DNA from: an uncultured Mediterranea sp.
Lineage (GTDB): Bacteria; Bacteroidota; Bacteroidia; Bacteroidales; Bacteroidaceae
NCBI RefSeq assembly: GCF_902493215.1
Contig: NZ_CABUOL010000003.1
Span: 1-64,000, forward strand
Length of the DNA: 64,000 bases
Direction: 5' to 3'
In this document: positions 27,828-35,863 of the stretch, piece after piece
Numbering within the stretch: the first letter of the stretch is position 1
Layout of the letters: each line of letters begins with the position of its first letter
Notes under the pieces: model-generated
Told to the model about the DNA's origin: nothing
Seen by the model: the letters and a program-made list of their open reading frames with translations, nothing else
Databases searched by the model: none
Position numbers and translations under genes: made by a program

Positions 27828-28367
27828 ATGACAAAGAAAGTATTGATTTTATCTTCCAGTCCACGCCGCAACGGCAATTCGGACACGCTGTGCAACGAAT
27901 TCATGCGCGGAGCCGCAGAAGGCGGACACACCGTCGAAAAAATATTCCTGCGTGACAAAACCATCCATTATTGCACAGGATGCAGCACCTGCAGCTTCCT
28001 CCACAAACCCTGCCCGCAGAAAGACGATGCGGCGGAAATCATCGAGAAGATGGTGGCAGCCGACGTCATTGTTCTGGGTACGCCTGTCTACTTCTACGCC
28101 ATCAGCGCCCAGATGAAAACCCTGATAGACCGCTGCTGCGGACGCTATACCGAGATGACCGGCAAGGAATTTTATTTCATCTCGGCCGCCGCCGAAGACG
28201 ACAATACCATCGCCCAGCGCATTGCCGACAGTTTCCAGGGCTTTCTCGACTGTCTGGAAGGGCCGCAAGTGAAAGGTAACATTTTTGCCGGCGGCGTATG
28301 GCATACGGGAGAAATCGCAGGACACCCGGCCCTGACACAGGCCTACGAAGCCGGAAAGAATCTTTAA
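27828..28367 (+). CDS. Flavodoxin-fold NAD(P)H-dependent FMN reductase / iron-sulfur-flavoprotein-like
   Basis: This 179-residue protein begins with the FMN-phosphate loop VLILSSSPRRNGNSDTL. It continues with a cysteine cluster YCTGCSTC...KPC (about residues 48-62), as in iron-sulfur flavoproteins, then LGTPVYFYAISAQMKTLIDRC, the FMN-binding loop. It is expected to transfer electrons from NAD(P)H to unknown acceptors. It is cytosolic. It is transcribed divergently from truA across a short shared promoter region. Confidence 0.88.
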   Translation: MTKKVLILSSSPRRNGNSDTLCNEFMRGAAEGGHTVEKIFLRDKTIHYCTGCSTCSFLHKPCPQKDDAAEIIEKMVAADVIVLGTPVYFYAISAQMKTLIDRCCGRYTEMTGKEFYFISAAAEDDNTIAQRIADSFQGFLDCLEGPQVKGNIFAGGVWHTGEIAGHPALTQAYEAGKNL

Positions 28368-28383
28368 AGGATAAAGGGAGAAG

Positions 28384-28436
28384 ACCTCGGGAGTAGAAAA
28401 ACGAAAACTGTCTTTTGCTTTTTGTACTTCCGAGGT
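28384..28436. terminator. Long inverted repeat between the flavoprotein and DUF5715 genes
   Basis: The left arm starting ACCTCGGGAGTAG pairs with the right arm ending CTTCCGAGGT over about 24 positions with a few mismatches. The structure lies just after the flavoprotein stop and its loop side is T-rich, so it may be that gene's terminator. Its right arm overlaps the -33 box (28421-28424) of the next promoter. Confidence 0.6.
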
Positions 28437-28450
28437 TTGCGCTATCTTTG
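28421..28450 (+). promoter_or_regulatory. Promoter of the DUF5715 gene
   Basis: A -33 TTTG (28421-28424) and a -7 TATCTTTG (28443-28450) are spaced 18 bp apart. The -7 box lies inside the longest possible frame, which supports using the ATG at 28499 as the real start. Confidence 0.65.
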
Positions 28451-28498
28451 CACGCGGTTTACCGAAAACCACAAAGTAAAACGACTTTAATACAAGCA

Positions 28499-29191
28499 AT
28501 GAAAATGAAACTGTTTCAACGGGCCTCGCGCCTCCTCCCCTGCCTGCTGCTGACGGCAGGCCTCGTTTCCGCCTTTGCAGGATGCAAGAAGAAAGACATG
28601 TCGATGAAGATGAACGAACCGCGCAACATCCGCGGCGTGGCCAACTTCGGCCGTACCTTCGGTGACCTGAACCAGAAACAGCTCAACGTGGCCCAAGCCA
28701 TCGGCATCACCCCCATCGCCTCGCGCGAAGAGGCAGAAGAAATGACCGACCGTCTGACTTATATCGAGTCCAACGAACGCTACGCCGTCGACTCACTCAC
28801 CCACTCCATCCCCTACCTGATACCCGGCGCCGCGGCTCTGCTGGATACCATCGGACAGAACTTCCTCGACTCACTCGCATCCAAGGGCCTCAACCCCAAC
28901 CGCATCATCGTCACCTCGGTACTGCGCACGGAAAAAGACGTGAAGCGCCTGCGCCGCCGCAACACCAACGCCTCCAGCAACTCCACCCATGCCTACGGCA
29001 CAACATTCGACGTCAGCTGGAAACGCTTCCAAAAGGTAGAAGATGAAGACGGACGCCCCATGCAGGACGTGGGTGCCGATACCCTAAAGTTGGTCTTGGC
29101 TGAAGTATTGCGCGACTTGAAACAGGCCGACCGCTGTTATGTGAAGTACGAAATCAAGCAGGCTTGTTTCCACATCACTTCACGGAAATAA
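28499..29191 (+). CDS. DUF5715-family lipoprotein, M15-like putative zinc peptidase
   Basis: This 230-residue lipoprotein has its lipobox at Cys29 (FAGC). The start is set at 28499 because the promoter lies upstream within the longer frame. The family is called DUF5715. The C-terminal half shows TSVLRTEKDV, SNSTHAYGTTFDVSW and CFHIT, which is the spacing of the zinc ligands His-Asp-His in D-Ala-D-Ala carboxypeptidases of family M15 (SxHxxGxAxD ... H). I infer a cell-wall peptidase fold; activity has not been shown for this family as far as I know. Confidence 0.78.
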   Translation: MKMKLFQRASRLLPCLLLTAGLVSAFAGCKKKDMSMKMNEPRNIRGVANFGRTFGDLNQKQLNVAQAIGITPIASREEAEEMTDRLTYIESNERYAVDSLTHSIPYLIPGAAALLDTIGQNFLDSLASKGLNPNRIIVTSVLRTEKDVKRLRRRNTNASSNSTHAYGTTFDVSWKRFQKVEDEDGRPMQDVGADTLKLVLAEVLRDLKQADRCYVKYEIKQACFHITSRK

Positions 29192-29260
29192 CGTTTTCGA
29201 TGCAATATAAGGTGAATTTCAGATTCTCCAATAATGTAATCCTGACTGAATATTATTTTT

Positions 29261-29352
29261 AGGCACGGATTACGCGGATTTCACGGATTGACAGCTATTC
29301 ATAGTTCCGTGTTTTTCCGTGTAATCCGTGCCTAATCATTTTTGATACATCC
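29261..29352. repeat. REP-like inverted repeat (CGGATTAC family), copy 1
   Basis: AGGCACGGATTAC (29261-29273) pairs with GTAATCCGTGCCT (29321-29333), with extra CGGATTNCACGG direct repeats inside. The right flank TTTTGATACATCC resembles the terminal repeat of the copy at 57324-57468. It sits between two convergent genes and could serve as a two-way terminator. Confidence 0.75.
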
Positions 29353-29379
29353 GCCGACATTTTTTTCGACGCCTGAAGT

Positions 29380-30903
29380 TTACTCGTCCTTCTCCTCCAG
29401 CAGCTTCCACGCCAAAGGCAGGCAGGTAGCGATATCGCCGGCCGTCATACCCGTACGGCCCTGCTTGCGGGCAGCGATGTCACCGGCCAGACCGTGAACA
29501 TAAACTCCCAGCCGGGCAGCCGTCCACGTATCATATCCTTGCGCCAACAAGGCCACAAGTACTCCCGTCAGCACATCGCCGCTACCACCCGTAGCCATGC
29601 CCGGATTGCCCGTCGTATTGAACCAGCACTGGCCCGAGGGAGATATCACCGCCGTGTAGGCTCCCTTCAGTACGATGTGCACGCCGACATTCTTCGCCAG
29701 CTCACGCGCCTTCGTCAACCGTTCGTATGAGTTCTGGCATTTGCCCACCAACCGCTCCAGTTCCTTGGGATGGGGCGTCAGGATGCTACCCTTGGGCAAT
29801 GCGTTCAGGCCCGAACGATGCTCGCCCAAAGCGTTCAGTGCATCGGCATCGATTACCATCGGTGTCTGGCAGGTACGAATCTGTTCCAGCACGGCGTCCA
29901 CGGTCTGCGGGTCGCGCCCCAGGCCGGGACCGATGCCTATGGCCTGATAGTCGTCCGTATCGGTCGGTTCGGAGAAACGAGTCTCGTTGTAGTCCAGCTC
30001 GGTCATGGCTTCGGGTACGGACGACTGTACCATGAAGTTGTTGCAGAAGGGAACATGCATGGTCAGCAACCCCACACCCGAACGCAGGCACCCCCGCGCC
30101 GACAGGATGGAAGCCCCCGCCATGCCCTGCGAACCGGCAATGAGCAGCGCACGGCCGAAGTTGCCCTTGTGGGCGAAGCGTCCGCGCGGACGGAGCAGAG
30201 AAGGTACCTCGTCGTCATCGGCCAGCTCGAAATCGGTATCCGTTTCTTCGATGGCTTCCTCGCTCAGGCCGATGTCCAGCAGGCGCCATTCGCCTACATA
30301 GGCTTCGTTCTCGGCAAAGAGGAAAGCCAGCTTGGGCAGTTGCAGGCTCAGGGTCAGGTCGGCCCGCACGATGTGGGCTGCTATATTATAGGTATTGTCT
30401 TCGCCCATCAGCCCCGAAGGTACGTCGATGGCCACCACATGGGCGGGCGAGGCGTTGATATACTTCACCACGGCGGCAAACCCTCCGCCCAACGGTTTGT
30501 TCAGCCCGCTGCCGAAGAGGCCGTCCACCACCACGTGGTCTGCCGTCAGTGTGGGAGGGGCAAACTGGGTGGAGATTTCATGGAAAGTGATGCCTTCCAC
30601 CTGCAGAAGGCGTTCACGGTTCACGGCACAGTCTTCGGAAAGCTTTCCCTGCGGATTGAAGAGGAAGACTTCCAGCCGATAGCCCTGTCCGGCCATCAGT
30701 CGTGCCACGGCCAAGGCATCACCCCCGTTGTTGCCGGGACCTGCAAATACTGTGAAAGGCGTGTCAGTATCGGGCCACTGCTCCATGATAGCGTCAGCCA
30801 GCGCCCGTGCAGCCCGCTCCATCAGGTCGATGGAGGCAATGGGCTCGTGCTCGATGGTATAGGCATCCAGCTGGCGGATGCCCGAAGTCGGAAATATTTT
30901 CAT
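29380..30903 (-). CDS. nnr: Bifunctional NAD(P)H-hydrate epimerase / ADP-dependent NAD(P)H-hydrate dehydratase
   Basis: This 507-residue enzyme repairs hydrated NADH and NADPH. The N-terminal YjeF epimerase domain (about 1-215) has the signature FAGPGNNGGDALAVAR. The C-terminal ribokinase-like dehydratase domain (about 225-505) has IGPGLGRD, VIDADALNAL, LTPHPKE and the nucleotide motif NPGMATGGSGDVLTG. It is cytosolic, with both domains complete. It is divergent from the POT transporter gene. Confidence 0.96.
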   Translation of the reverse strand: MKIFPTSGIRQLDAYTIEHEPIASIDLMERAARALADAIMEQWPDTDTPFTVFAGPGNNGGDALAVARLMAGQGYRLEVFLFNPQGKLSEDCAVNRERLLQVEGITFHEISTQFAPPTLTADHVVVDGLFGSGLNKPLGGGFAAVVKYINASPAHVVAIDVPSGLMGEDNTYNIAAHIVRADLTLSLQLPKLAFLFAENEAYVGEWRLLDIGLSEEAIEETDTDFELADDDEVPSLLRPRGRFAHKGNFGRALLIAGSQGMAGASILSARGCLRSGVGLLTMHVPFCNNFMVQSSVPEAMTELDYNETRFSEPTDTDDYQAIGIGPGLGRDPQTVDAVLEQIRTCQTPMVIDADALNALGEHRSGLNALPKGSILTPHPKELERLVGKCQNSYERLTKARELAKNVGVHIVLKGAYTAVISPSGQCWFNTTGNPGMATGGSGDVLTGVLVALLAQGYDTWTAARLGVYVHGLAGDIAARKQGRTGMTAGDIATCLPLAWKLLEEKDE

Positions 30904-30925
30904 AATGCTTGCTTACAGTTTTCTA

Positions 30926-30957
30926 CAAAAGTAGGCATTCCGATTCTATTTCGCAAA
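30926..30957 (-). promoter_or_regulatory. Promoter of nnr
   Basis: On the minus strand a -7 TACTTTTG (30926-30933) and a -33 TTTG (30954-30957) are spaced 20 bp apart, 23 bp upstream of the start codon. Confidence 0.7.
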
Positions 30958-31060
30958 TGAAAACGCGTTTCATGCCATCTTTCTGAAAAATGTAGAAGGC
31001 AAAAAGGAACGCATTCGCCCGATAATTCGTAACTTCGCGCCGCAAAAACAAAGACCACAC

Positions 31061-32599
31061 ATGAATACAACCAACAAACATCCCAAAGGCCTCTATCTGA
31101 TTTTCGCCACCAGTACGGCCGAGCGTTTCAGCTATTACGGCATGCGTGCCATCTTCATCCTGTTTCTCACTCAAGCCCTGTTGCTCGACACCGAGACGGC
31201 TGCTTCCATCTACGGCAGCTACACGGGCCTCGTCTATCTGACTCCGCTTATCGGCGGCTACGTGGCCGACAAGTATTGGGGTATCCGTCGTTCCGTCTTT
31301 TGGGGCGCCGTGCTGATGGCCGTCGGACAGTTTCTGATGTTCTTCAGCGCCTCCATGCTCGATGCCCAGGAATTGTCGAGGGGACTGATGTACGGCGGAC
31401 TCACCTTTCTTATATTGGGCAACGGCTTCTTCAAGCCCACAGTGTCGTCGCTCGTCGGGCAGCTGTACGAACCCGGCGACCGCCGGCTCGACTCGGCCTA
31501 TACCATCTTCTATATGGGTGTCAACGTGGGGTCGTTCCTCGCTCCGCTTGTCTGCGGCTACTTCGGCGAGACGGGTAATCCGCAGGACTTCAAATGGGGC
31601 TTCCTGATTGCCGCCATCGTCACGGTGCTGACCGTCGTGCTGTTCGAGACGCAGAAGAACCGTTACCTCATCGGCCCCGACGGCCAGCAACTGGGTATCG
31701 TGCCCGATGCACGCAAAGAGACGGAAAGCACCTCCGTAAAGGCCCAGACGCCTGAGGAGCTTCGGCGCAAACGCCGCAACCTGTGGATATGCAGTGCGAT
31801 GGTCGTCGTGCTGGCCCTGTTCTTCTACGGATGCTTCGGCAACGACTGGATCAGCATCGGCATCTTCACGGCCTGCATCGTCTTCCCGGCCAGCATCCTG
31901 ATGGACGGCTCACTCACCAAGATTGAGCGCGACCGCATCCTGGTCATCTACATCATCGCCTTCTTCGTCATCTTCTTCTGGGCAGCTTACGAGCAGGCAG
32001 GCGCTTCGCTCACGCTGTTTGCCTCGGAGCAGACCGACCGCGTCATCTTCGGCTGGGAAATGCCTGCTTCGTGGATTCAGTCGTTCAATCCCTTCTTCGT
32101 CGTCATCCTGGCAGCCGTCATGCCGGGCGTATGGGGAGCACTGGCGCGTCGGGGTATGGAACCCACGTCGCCCACCAAGCAGGCCATCGGCCTGCTGCTC
32201 CTGTCGCTCGGCTATCTGGTCATCTGCTTCGGCGTGAAGGACGTGCAGCCCGGCGTCAAGGTAAGCCTCATCTGGCTGACCGGCCTGTACTTCATCCACA
32301 CGATGGGCGAGATTGCCCTTTCGCCCATCGGCCTGTCGATGGTGAACAAGCTGACACCCGTCCGCTTCGCCTCCCTGATGATGGGCATCTGGTACCTGTC
32401 CACAGCCACGGCCAACAAGTTTGCCGGTACGCTCTCGGGCCTCTATCCCGAGGCGGGAAAGGTGAAGACGCTGATGGGCTACCGCATCGAGACGATGTTC
32501 GACTTCTTTCTGGTGTTCGTCGTCATGTCGGCCGCCGCGTCGCTCATCCTCTTCCTGCTGTCGAAGAAATTGCAGAAGATGATGCACGGAGTGGAATAA
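31061..32599 (+). CDS. POT/PTR2-family proton-coupled peptide transporter
   Basis: This 512-residue inner-membrane protein has about 14 transmembrane helices. It opens with the family proton-coupling motif variant TAERFSYYGMRAIFILFL. The PTR2 signatures GGYVADKYWG and YTIFYMGVNVGSFLAPLVCGYFGE are present. It should take up di- and tripeptides with protons. A -7-like TAACTTCG lies at 31029-31036. It is monocistronic, with the hpt promoter immediately downstream. Confidence 0.93.
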   Translation: MNTTNKHPKGLYLIFATSTAERFSYYGMRAIFILFLTQALLLDTETAASIYGSYTGLVYLTPLIGGYVADKYWGIRRSVFWGAVLMAVGQFLMFFSASMLDAQELSRGLMYGGLTFLILGNGFFKPTVSSLVGQLYEPGDRRLDSAYTIFYMGVNVGSFLAPLVCGYFGETGNPQDFKWGFLIAAIVTVLTVVLFETQKNRYLIGPDGQQLGIVPDARKETESTSVKAQTPEELRRKRRNLWICSAMVVVLALFFYGCFGNDWISIGIFTACIVFPASILMDGSLTKIERDRILVIYIIAFFVIFFWAAYEQAGASLTLFASEQTDRVIFGWEMPASWIQSFNPFFVVILAAVMPGVWGALARRGMEPTSPTKQAIGLLLLSLGYLVICFGVKDVQPGVKVSLIWLTGLYFIHTMGEIALSPIGLSMVNKLTPVRFASLMMGIWYLSTATANKFAGTLSGLYPEAGKVKTLMGYRIETMFDFFLVFVVMSAAASLILFLLSKKLQKMMHGVE

Positions 32600-32605
32600 A
32601 TTCGC

Positions 32606-32613
32606 TACCTTTG
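32606..32613 (+). promoter_or_regulatory. Putative -7 box of hpt-adk
   Basis: TACCTTTG matches TAnnTTTG, 26 bp upstream of the hpt start. Confidence 0.5.
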
Positions 32614-32638
32614 CACCAATTTAATAATCACAAGTCCC

Positions 32639-33178
32639 ATGGATAGCATACAGATTAAAGACAAGAAATTCACCGTCTCCATCAAGGAGGAGGATATACT
32701 GAAAGAAGTGAGCCGCGTGGCCGACGAAATCAACCGCGACCTGGCAGGCAAGAACCCGCTGTTCCTGAGTGTGCTGAACGGTTCGTTCATGTTCACCGCC
32801 GACCTGATGAAACGCATCACCATCCCCTGCGAGATATCGTTCGTCAAGCTGGCATCCTACCAGGGTGTGTCGTCTACCGGTGTCATCAAAGAGGTTATCG
32901 GCCTGAACGAAGAAATCTGCGGACGAACCATAGTCATTGTGGAAGATATTGTGGATACGGGTCTCACCATGCAACGTCTGCTCGAAACGCTGGGTACCCG
33001 CGGCCCGAAGGAGATACACATCGCCACCCTGCTCGTCAAGCCCGAGAAACTGAAGGTGGATCTCAACATCGAGTATGCCGCCATGCGCATTCCCAACGAC
33101 TTCATCGTGGGTTACGGACTGGATTACGACGGCTTCGGGCGGAACTATAAGGACATTTATACAGTAGTAAACGAATAG
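32639..33178 (+). CDS. hpt: Hypoxanthine phosphoribosyltransferase
   Basis: This 179-residue purine salvage enzyme joins hypoxanthine or guanine to PRPP. The PRPP-binding loop IVIVEDIVDTGLTMQRL (about residues 98-114) and the N-terminal LSVLNGSFMFTADLMKRI are visible, and the C-terminal FIVGYGLDYDGFGRN is typical. It is followed by adk after an 87-bp gap that contains an inverted repeat. Confidence 0.95.
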   Translation: MDSIQIKDKKFTVSIKEEDILKEVSRVADEINRDLAGKNPLFLSVLNGSFMFTADLMKRITIPCEISFVKLASYQGVSSTGVIKEVIGLNEEICGRTIVIVEDIVDTGLTMQRLLETLGTRGPKEIHIATLLVKPEKLKVDLNIEYAAMRIPNDFIVGYGLDYDGFGRNYKDIYTVVNE

Positions 33179-33182
33179 CAGC

Positions 33183-33257
33183 GATGAGCGGTTAGTGGTA
33201 AGTGGTGAGCATTCATCCCTGACCGCTAATCGCTTACCGCTAACCACTAACCACTAA
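33183..33257. repeat. Heptad-type inverted repeat between hpt and adk
   Basis: The left arm is made of GGTTAGTGGTAAGTGG. The right arm is made of CTTACCGCTAACCACTAACC, which is the complement of a TTAGTGG-type repeat. The two arms pair with scattered C-T/G-A differences around a loop of roughly 14 bp. It is the same class of structure as 63822-63916 but with a different heptad. It does not block read-through to adk in an obvious way, since no T-run follows. Confidence 0.75.
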
Positions 33258-33265
33258 ATAAAGAT

Positions 33266-33838
33266 ATGTTGAACATTGTAATTTTCGGTGCCCCCGGCTC
33301 TGGCAAGGGCACACAAAGCGAGAGAATTGTAGCAAAGTATGGCATCAACCACATCTCCACGGGTGACGTGCTGCGTGCCGAAATAAAGAACGGAACCGAG
33401 CTGGGCAAGACAGCCAAGGGTTACATCGACCAGGGCCAGCTCCTCCCTGACAACCTGATTATCGACATCCTGGCTTCCACACTGGACAGCTTCAAGGATT
33501 CGAAAGGCGTCATCTTCGACGGCTTCCCCCGCACCATCGCACAGGCCGAGGCTCTGAAGAAGATGCTGGCCGAACGCGGACAGCAGGTGAGCGTGATGCT
33601 CGACCTCGACGTGCCCGAAGACGAACTGATGAAGCGCCTCATCCTGCGCGGACAGCAGTCGGGCCGTGCCGATGACAACGAGGAGACCATCAAGAAGCGC
33701 CTCACCGTTTACCACAGCCAGACCGCTCCGCTCATCGACTGGTACAAGCAGGAAGGCCTCTACGCCCACATCAACGGACTGGGCGAGCTGGAGACCATCA
33801 CTGCCGACATCTGCAAGGCGATTGATGCAGTGAAGTAA
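33266..33838 (+). CDS. adk: Adenylate kinase
   Basis: This 190-residue enzyme interconverts AMP, ADP and ATP. The P-loop GAPGSGKGT lies at residues 8-16, the AMP site includes ISTGDVLRAE, and FDGFPRT follows near 85. It is the short form without a zinc-finger LID (GQQSGRADDN in its place), as is usual in Bacteroidota. It lies behind hpt and ends at a terminator. Confidence 0.97.
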   Translation: MLNIVIFGAPGSGKGTQSERIVAKYGINHISTGDVLRAEIKNGTELGKTAKGYIDQGQLLPDNLIIDILASTLDSFKDSKGVIFDGFPRTIAQAEALKKMLAERGQQVSVMLDLDVPEDELMKRLILRGQQSGRADDNEETIKKRLTVYHSQTAPLIDWYKQEGLYAHINGLGELETITADICKAIDAVK

Positions 33839-33867
33839 ATCACTCCGCACTACAAGCAAACACTCAC

Positions 33868-33936
33868 CACAGATTACACGGATTCGCACAGATTGTTTTC
33901 AATCGTCTGTAACGGTCTGCGTAATCTGTGTTTTTT
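33868..33936 (+). terminator. Terminator after adk derived from the CGGATTAC repeat family (copy 2)
   Basis: CACAGATTAC (33868-33877) pairs with GTAATCTGTG (33921-33930), followed by six T residues. The loop carries further ACGGATT and CACAGATT repeats. It is both a member of the REP-like family and a good intrinsic terminator, between convergent adk and the HU gene. Confidence 0.78.
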
Positions 33937-33958
33937 ATATCCGCACGGAGCCTTCCGC

Positions 33959-34357
33959 TTACTTTGCCAATTCCATTTCCACCCACTCCACTTTGTCGGG
34001 CACCAGCGTGCGCTCCGCCACCTGCCCGTTCTGCATTCTCCGATATTCGGGAATGAAACGCACCTGCAATTTCGAGAACTGCTGTCCCGATACCTCCTCG
34101 GGGGTATCTACTCCCTGACCTTCCGCACGACCGGTCAGATAGAACGTACCAACCCCCTTCAGTTTCACCGAGTAGCCGGCCTCCAGCATGCCGCCCAACA
34201 CCTCACCAAGCCCCAACAATACGGCATAGGTATCACCCTTACTGACGGTAGAGATCTGTGAAAGCCGTTCCGCCACCTGGTCCGTATCCATGGTTCCTAC
34301 CGTAAAGGAACGCGGATACCACTTGCCATTCATTTTCTGCTTCTTGTAAAATGCCAT
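33959..34357 (-). CDS. HU-family DNA-binding protein
   Basis: This 132-residue protein begins MAFYKKQKMNGKWYPRSF; that start is preferred over one nine codons upstream. It belongs to the HU-like (HU-HIG type) Bacteroidota family, with the region VAERLSQISTVSKGDTYAVLLGLGEVLGGMLEAGYSVKLKGVGTFYL as the HU fold and a basic C-terminal extension. It probably binds DNA as a dimer. Its predicted leader, about 165 nt long, contains palindrome array 3. Confidence 0.82.
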   Translation of the reverse strand: MAFYKKQKMNGKWYPRSFTVGTMDTDQVAERLSQISTVSKGDTYAVLLGLGEVLGGMLEAGYSVKLKGVGTFYLTGRAEGQGVDTPEEVSGQQFSKLQVRFIPEYRRMQNGQVAERTLVPDKVEWVEMELAK

Positions 34358-34457
34358 AAACCTAACGTTTTTAATCCGATTCATATTCTCCCTTCCCTAT
34401 CGGCCCAACCCCGTTAACCGGAAGGCTCAAGAGAGATAACCCTATGCTTCAGGCAAC

Positions 34458-34518
34458 AATCATCCGGGATGATTCCGGCAATCATTGCCGATGATTCATA
34501 CAATCATCCCGGATGATT
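34458..34518. repeat. 22-bp-period palindrome array (array 3) in the HU-gene leader
   Basis: Three 17-bp palindromic units, AATCATCCGGGATGATT (34458), AATCATTGCCGATGATT (34480) and AATCATCCCGGATGATT (34502), are exactly 22 bp apart. The outer arms AATCAT/ATGATT are constant and the centres vary. It lies between the predicted HU promoter (34532-34562, minus strand) and the HU start codon, so it would be transcribed as three hairpins in the 5' leader. The rest of 34358-34691 holds the two promoters. Confidence 0.9.
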
Positions 34519-34531
34519 CCTTCCTTTTCGG

Positions 34532-34562
34532 CAAAGATAACATACCCGAAGCATATATGCAA
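34532..34562 (-). promoter_or_regulatory. Promoter of the HU-family gene
   Basis: On the minus strand a -7 TATCTTTG (34532-34539) and a -33 TTG (34560-34562) are spaced 20 bp apart. The start point near 34525 gives a leader of about 165 nt. Confidence 0.65.
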
Positions 34563-34602
34563 GCCCGACAAGGTTATATCCCCACATCATAAAATCACAG
34601 AC

Positions 34603-34633
34603 TTGTATCACAAAAAAATTTTATTTACCTTTG
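34603..34633 (+). promoter_or_regulatory. Promoter of the DUF5700-type protease gene
   Basis: A -33 TTG (34603-34605) and a -7 TACCTTTG (34626-34633) are spaced 20 bp apart, upstream of the start at 34692. Confidence 0.65.
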
Positions 34634-34691
34634 TCGCAGTCAAACAATGATTTTTACAAAACTCAGGTCTTACTTAATCATTCATTTACAC

Positions 34692-35795
34692 ATGAAACAC
34701 TGTATCATCACCATCTACTTTCTGGCCTCCTTCATTGGGGGTATCCAGGCACAGACTTCCAAAAGTTATTCCATCGAATCGGCCGTCCGATTCATCGAAC
34801 TGGCACGGGCTGCCGAACAGGGGAAGCAACCTTCCGAAGCCGATTGGGAAGCATTGTTTGCGACCAAAGGCTATCAGTCGTTCTTCAGTATCCGCACCGA
34901 TTGGAAAGAATGGCAGCAGAATATCCGCAAGGCATTCACCACAGTCTTCGACCCTGCTTGCCGGGCCATGGCCGACAGCATCGCCCTGCAACCGATGGCA
35001 ACGGACGCGCCTTTTGAAAATTACTTTATCGTAAACTTCTATCAGATCCGCCAGCGGATGGATTCGCTGGAACATTTCTTGCACCATTCTGATTTTGAAC
35101 AACTCATGAAACAGGCATACAGCCGGGTGAAAGAGTTCCTGCCGGCTGATGCGAAAGATTTGCCCCTGGCCGACCTGCCGATGTTCTACCTGGCTTTCGA
35201 CCCGGAGTCGCGCGCCATGGGCGGAGCCGTATTCTTCGACATCAACCAGGTGTATGAGGACGGCAAGGAAGGGTTCATCAACACAGCTGCCCACGAACTG
35301 CACCATCACTACATGGATGCGCTCTGGGACTTGCGCTATCCGAAGGACTCGGACGACCCGGCACTGACGGCCCTCGTATACAACCAAATGGAAGGCACGG
35401 CCGACCTCATCAGCAAACCTGAAATGCCCGTCACCAAACTGGGACTATACGGGCCGGAGATTGTCAAGATGTACAACGACGACTATGCCGCAACCCCCGA
35501 AGTACTGAAACAACTTGACAACCTGACGTGCGACTATGCAGCCGGAAAAATTACAGCCGAGCAATTTGAAGAGGCCGCCGGCTGCGCCCACTTTGGAGGA
35601 CATACCACCGGCGACTACATGGTATTTCTCATCCGTGACCAATTGGGGCTTCAGACTGCCATCGACTGTTTTTGCGACATACCGGCCTTCGTCCGCCGCT
35701 ACAACGAAGCAGCCGCCAAAGCCGACACTTATGTCTTTTCCGATGCATTTGTGCAATATATAGACAAGGTGTGCCAAGAAATGAAAGGCGAATAG
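34692..35795 (+). CDS. Secreted putative zinc metalloprotease (DUF5700-type)
   Basis: This 367-residue protein starts at MKHCIITIYFLASFIGGIQAQ, a clean signal peptide; this start is favoured over an in-frame ATG 15 codons earlier. The motif AAHELHHHYMDAL near residue 200 is an HExxH-like zinc site, and a glutamate in NQMEGTADL about 36 residues later could be the third ligand. This layout matches DUF5700 and other gluzincin-like families. The protein is probably periplasmic. The substrate is unknown. Confidence 0.75.
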   Translation: MKHCIITIYFLASFIGGIQAQTSKSYSIESAVRFIELARAAEQGKQPSEADWEALFATKGYQSFFSIRTDWKEWQQNIRKAFTTVFDPACRAMADSIALQPMATDAPFENYFIVNFYQIRQRMDSLEHFLHHSDFEQLMKQAYSRVKEFLPADAKDLPLADLPMFYLAFDPESRAMGGAVFFDINQVYEDGKEGFINTAAHELHHHYMDALWDLRYPKDSDDPALTALVYNQMEGTADLISKPEMPVTKLGLYGPEIVKMYNDDYAATPEVLKQLDNLTCDYAAGKITAEQFEEAAGCAHFGGHTTGDYMVFLIRDQLGLQTAIDCFCDIPAFVRRYNEAAAKADTYVFSDAFVQYIDKVCQEMKGE

Positions 35796-35828
35796 CTTCC
35801 TATATCCTAATGTATGCGAAATTATTCG

Positions 35829-35836
35829 TATCTTTG
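35829..35836 (+). promoter_or_regulatory. Putative -7 box of obgE operon
   Basis: TATCTTTG matches TAnnTTTG, 28 bp upstream of the obgE start codon. It would drive obgE through the M23 peptidase gene, since those four genes overlap or nearly touch. Confidence 0.5.
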
Positions 35837-35863
35837 CCAACGCATCTATAATATTATAGCATT

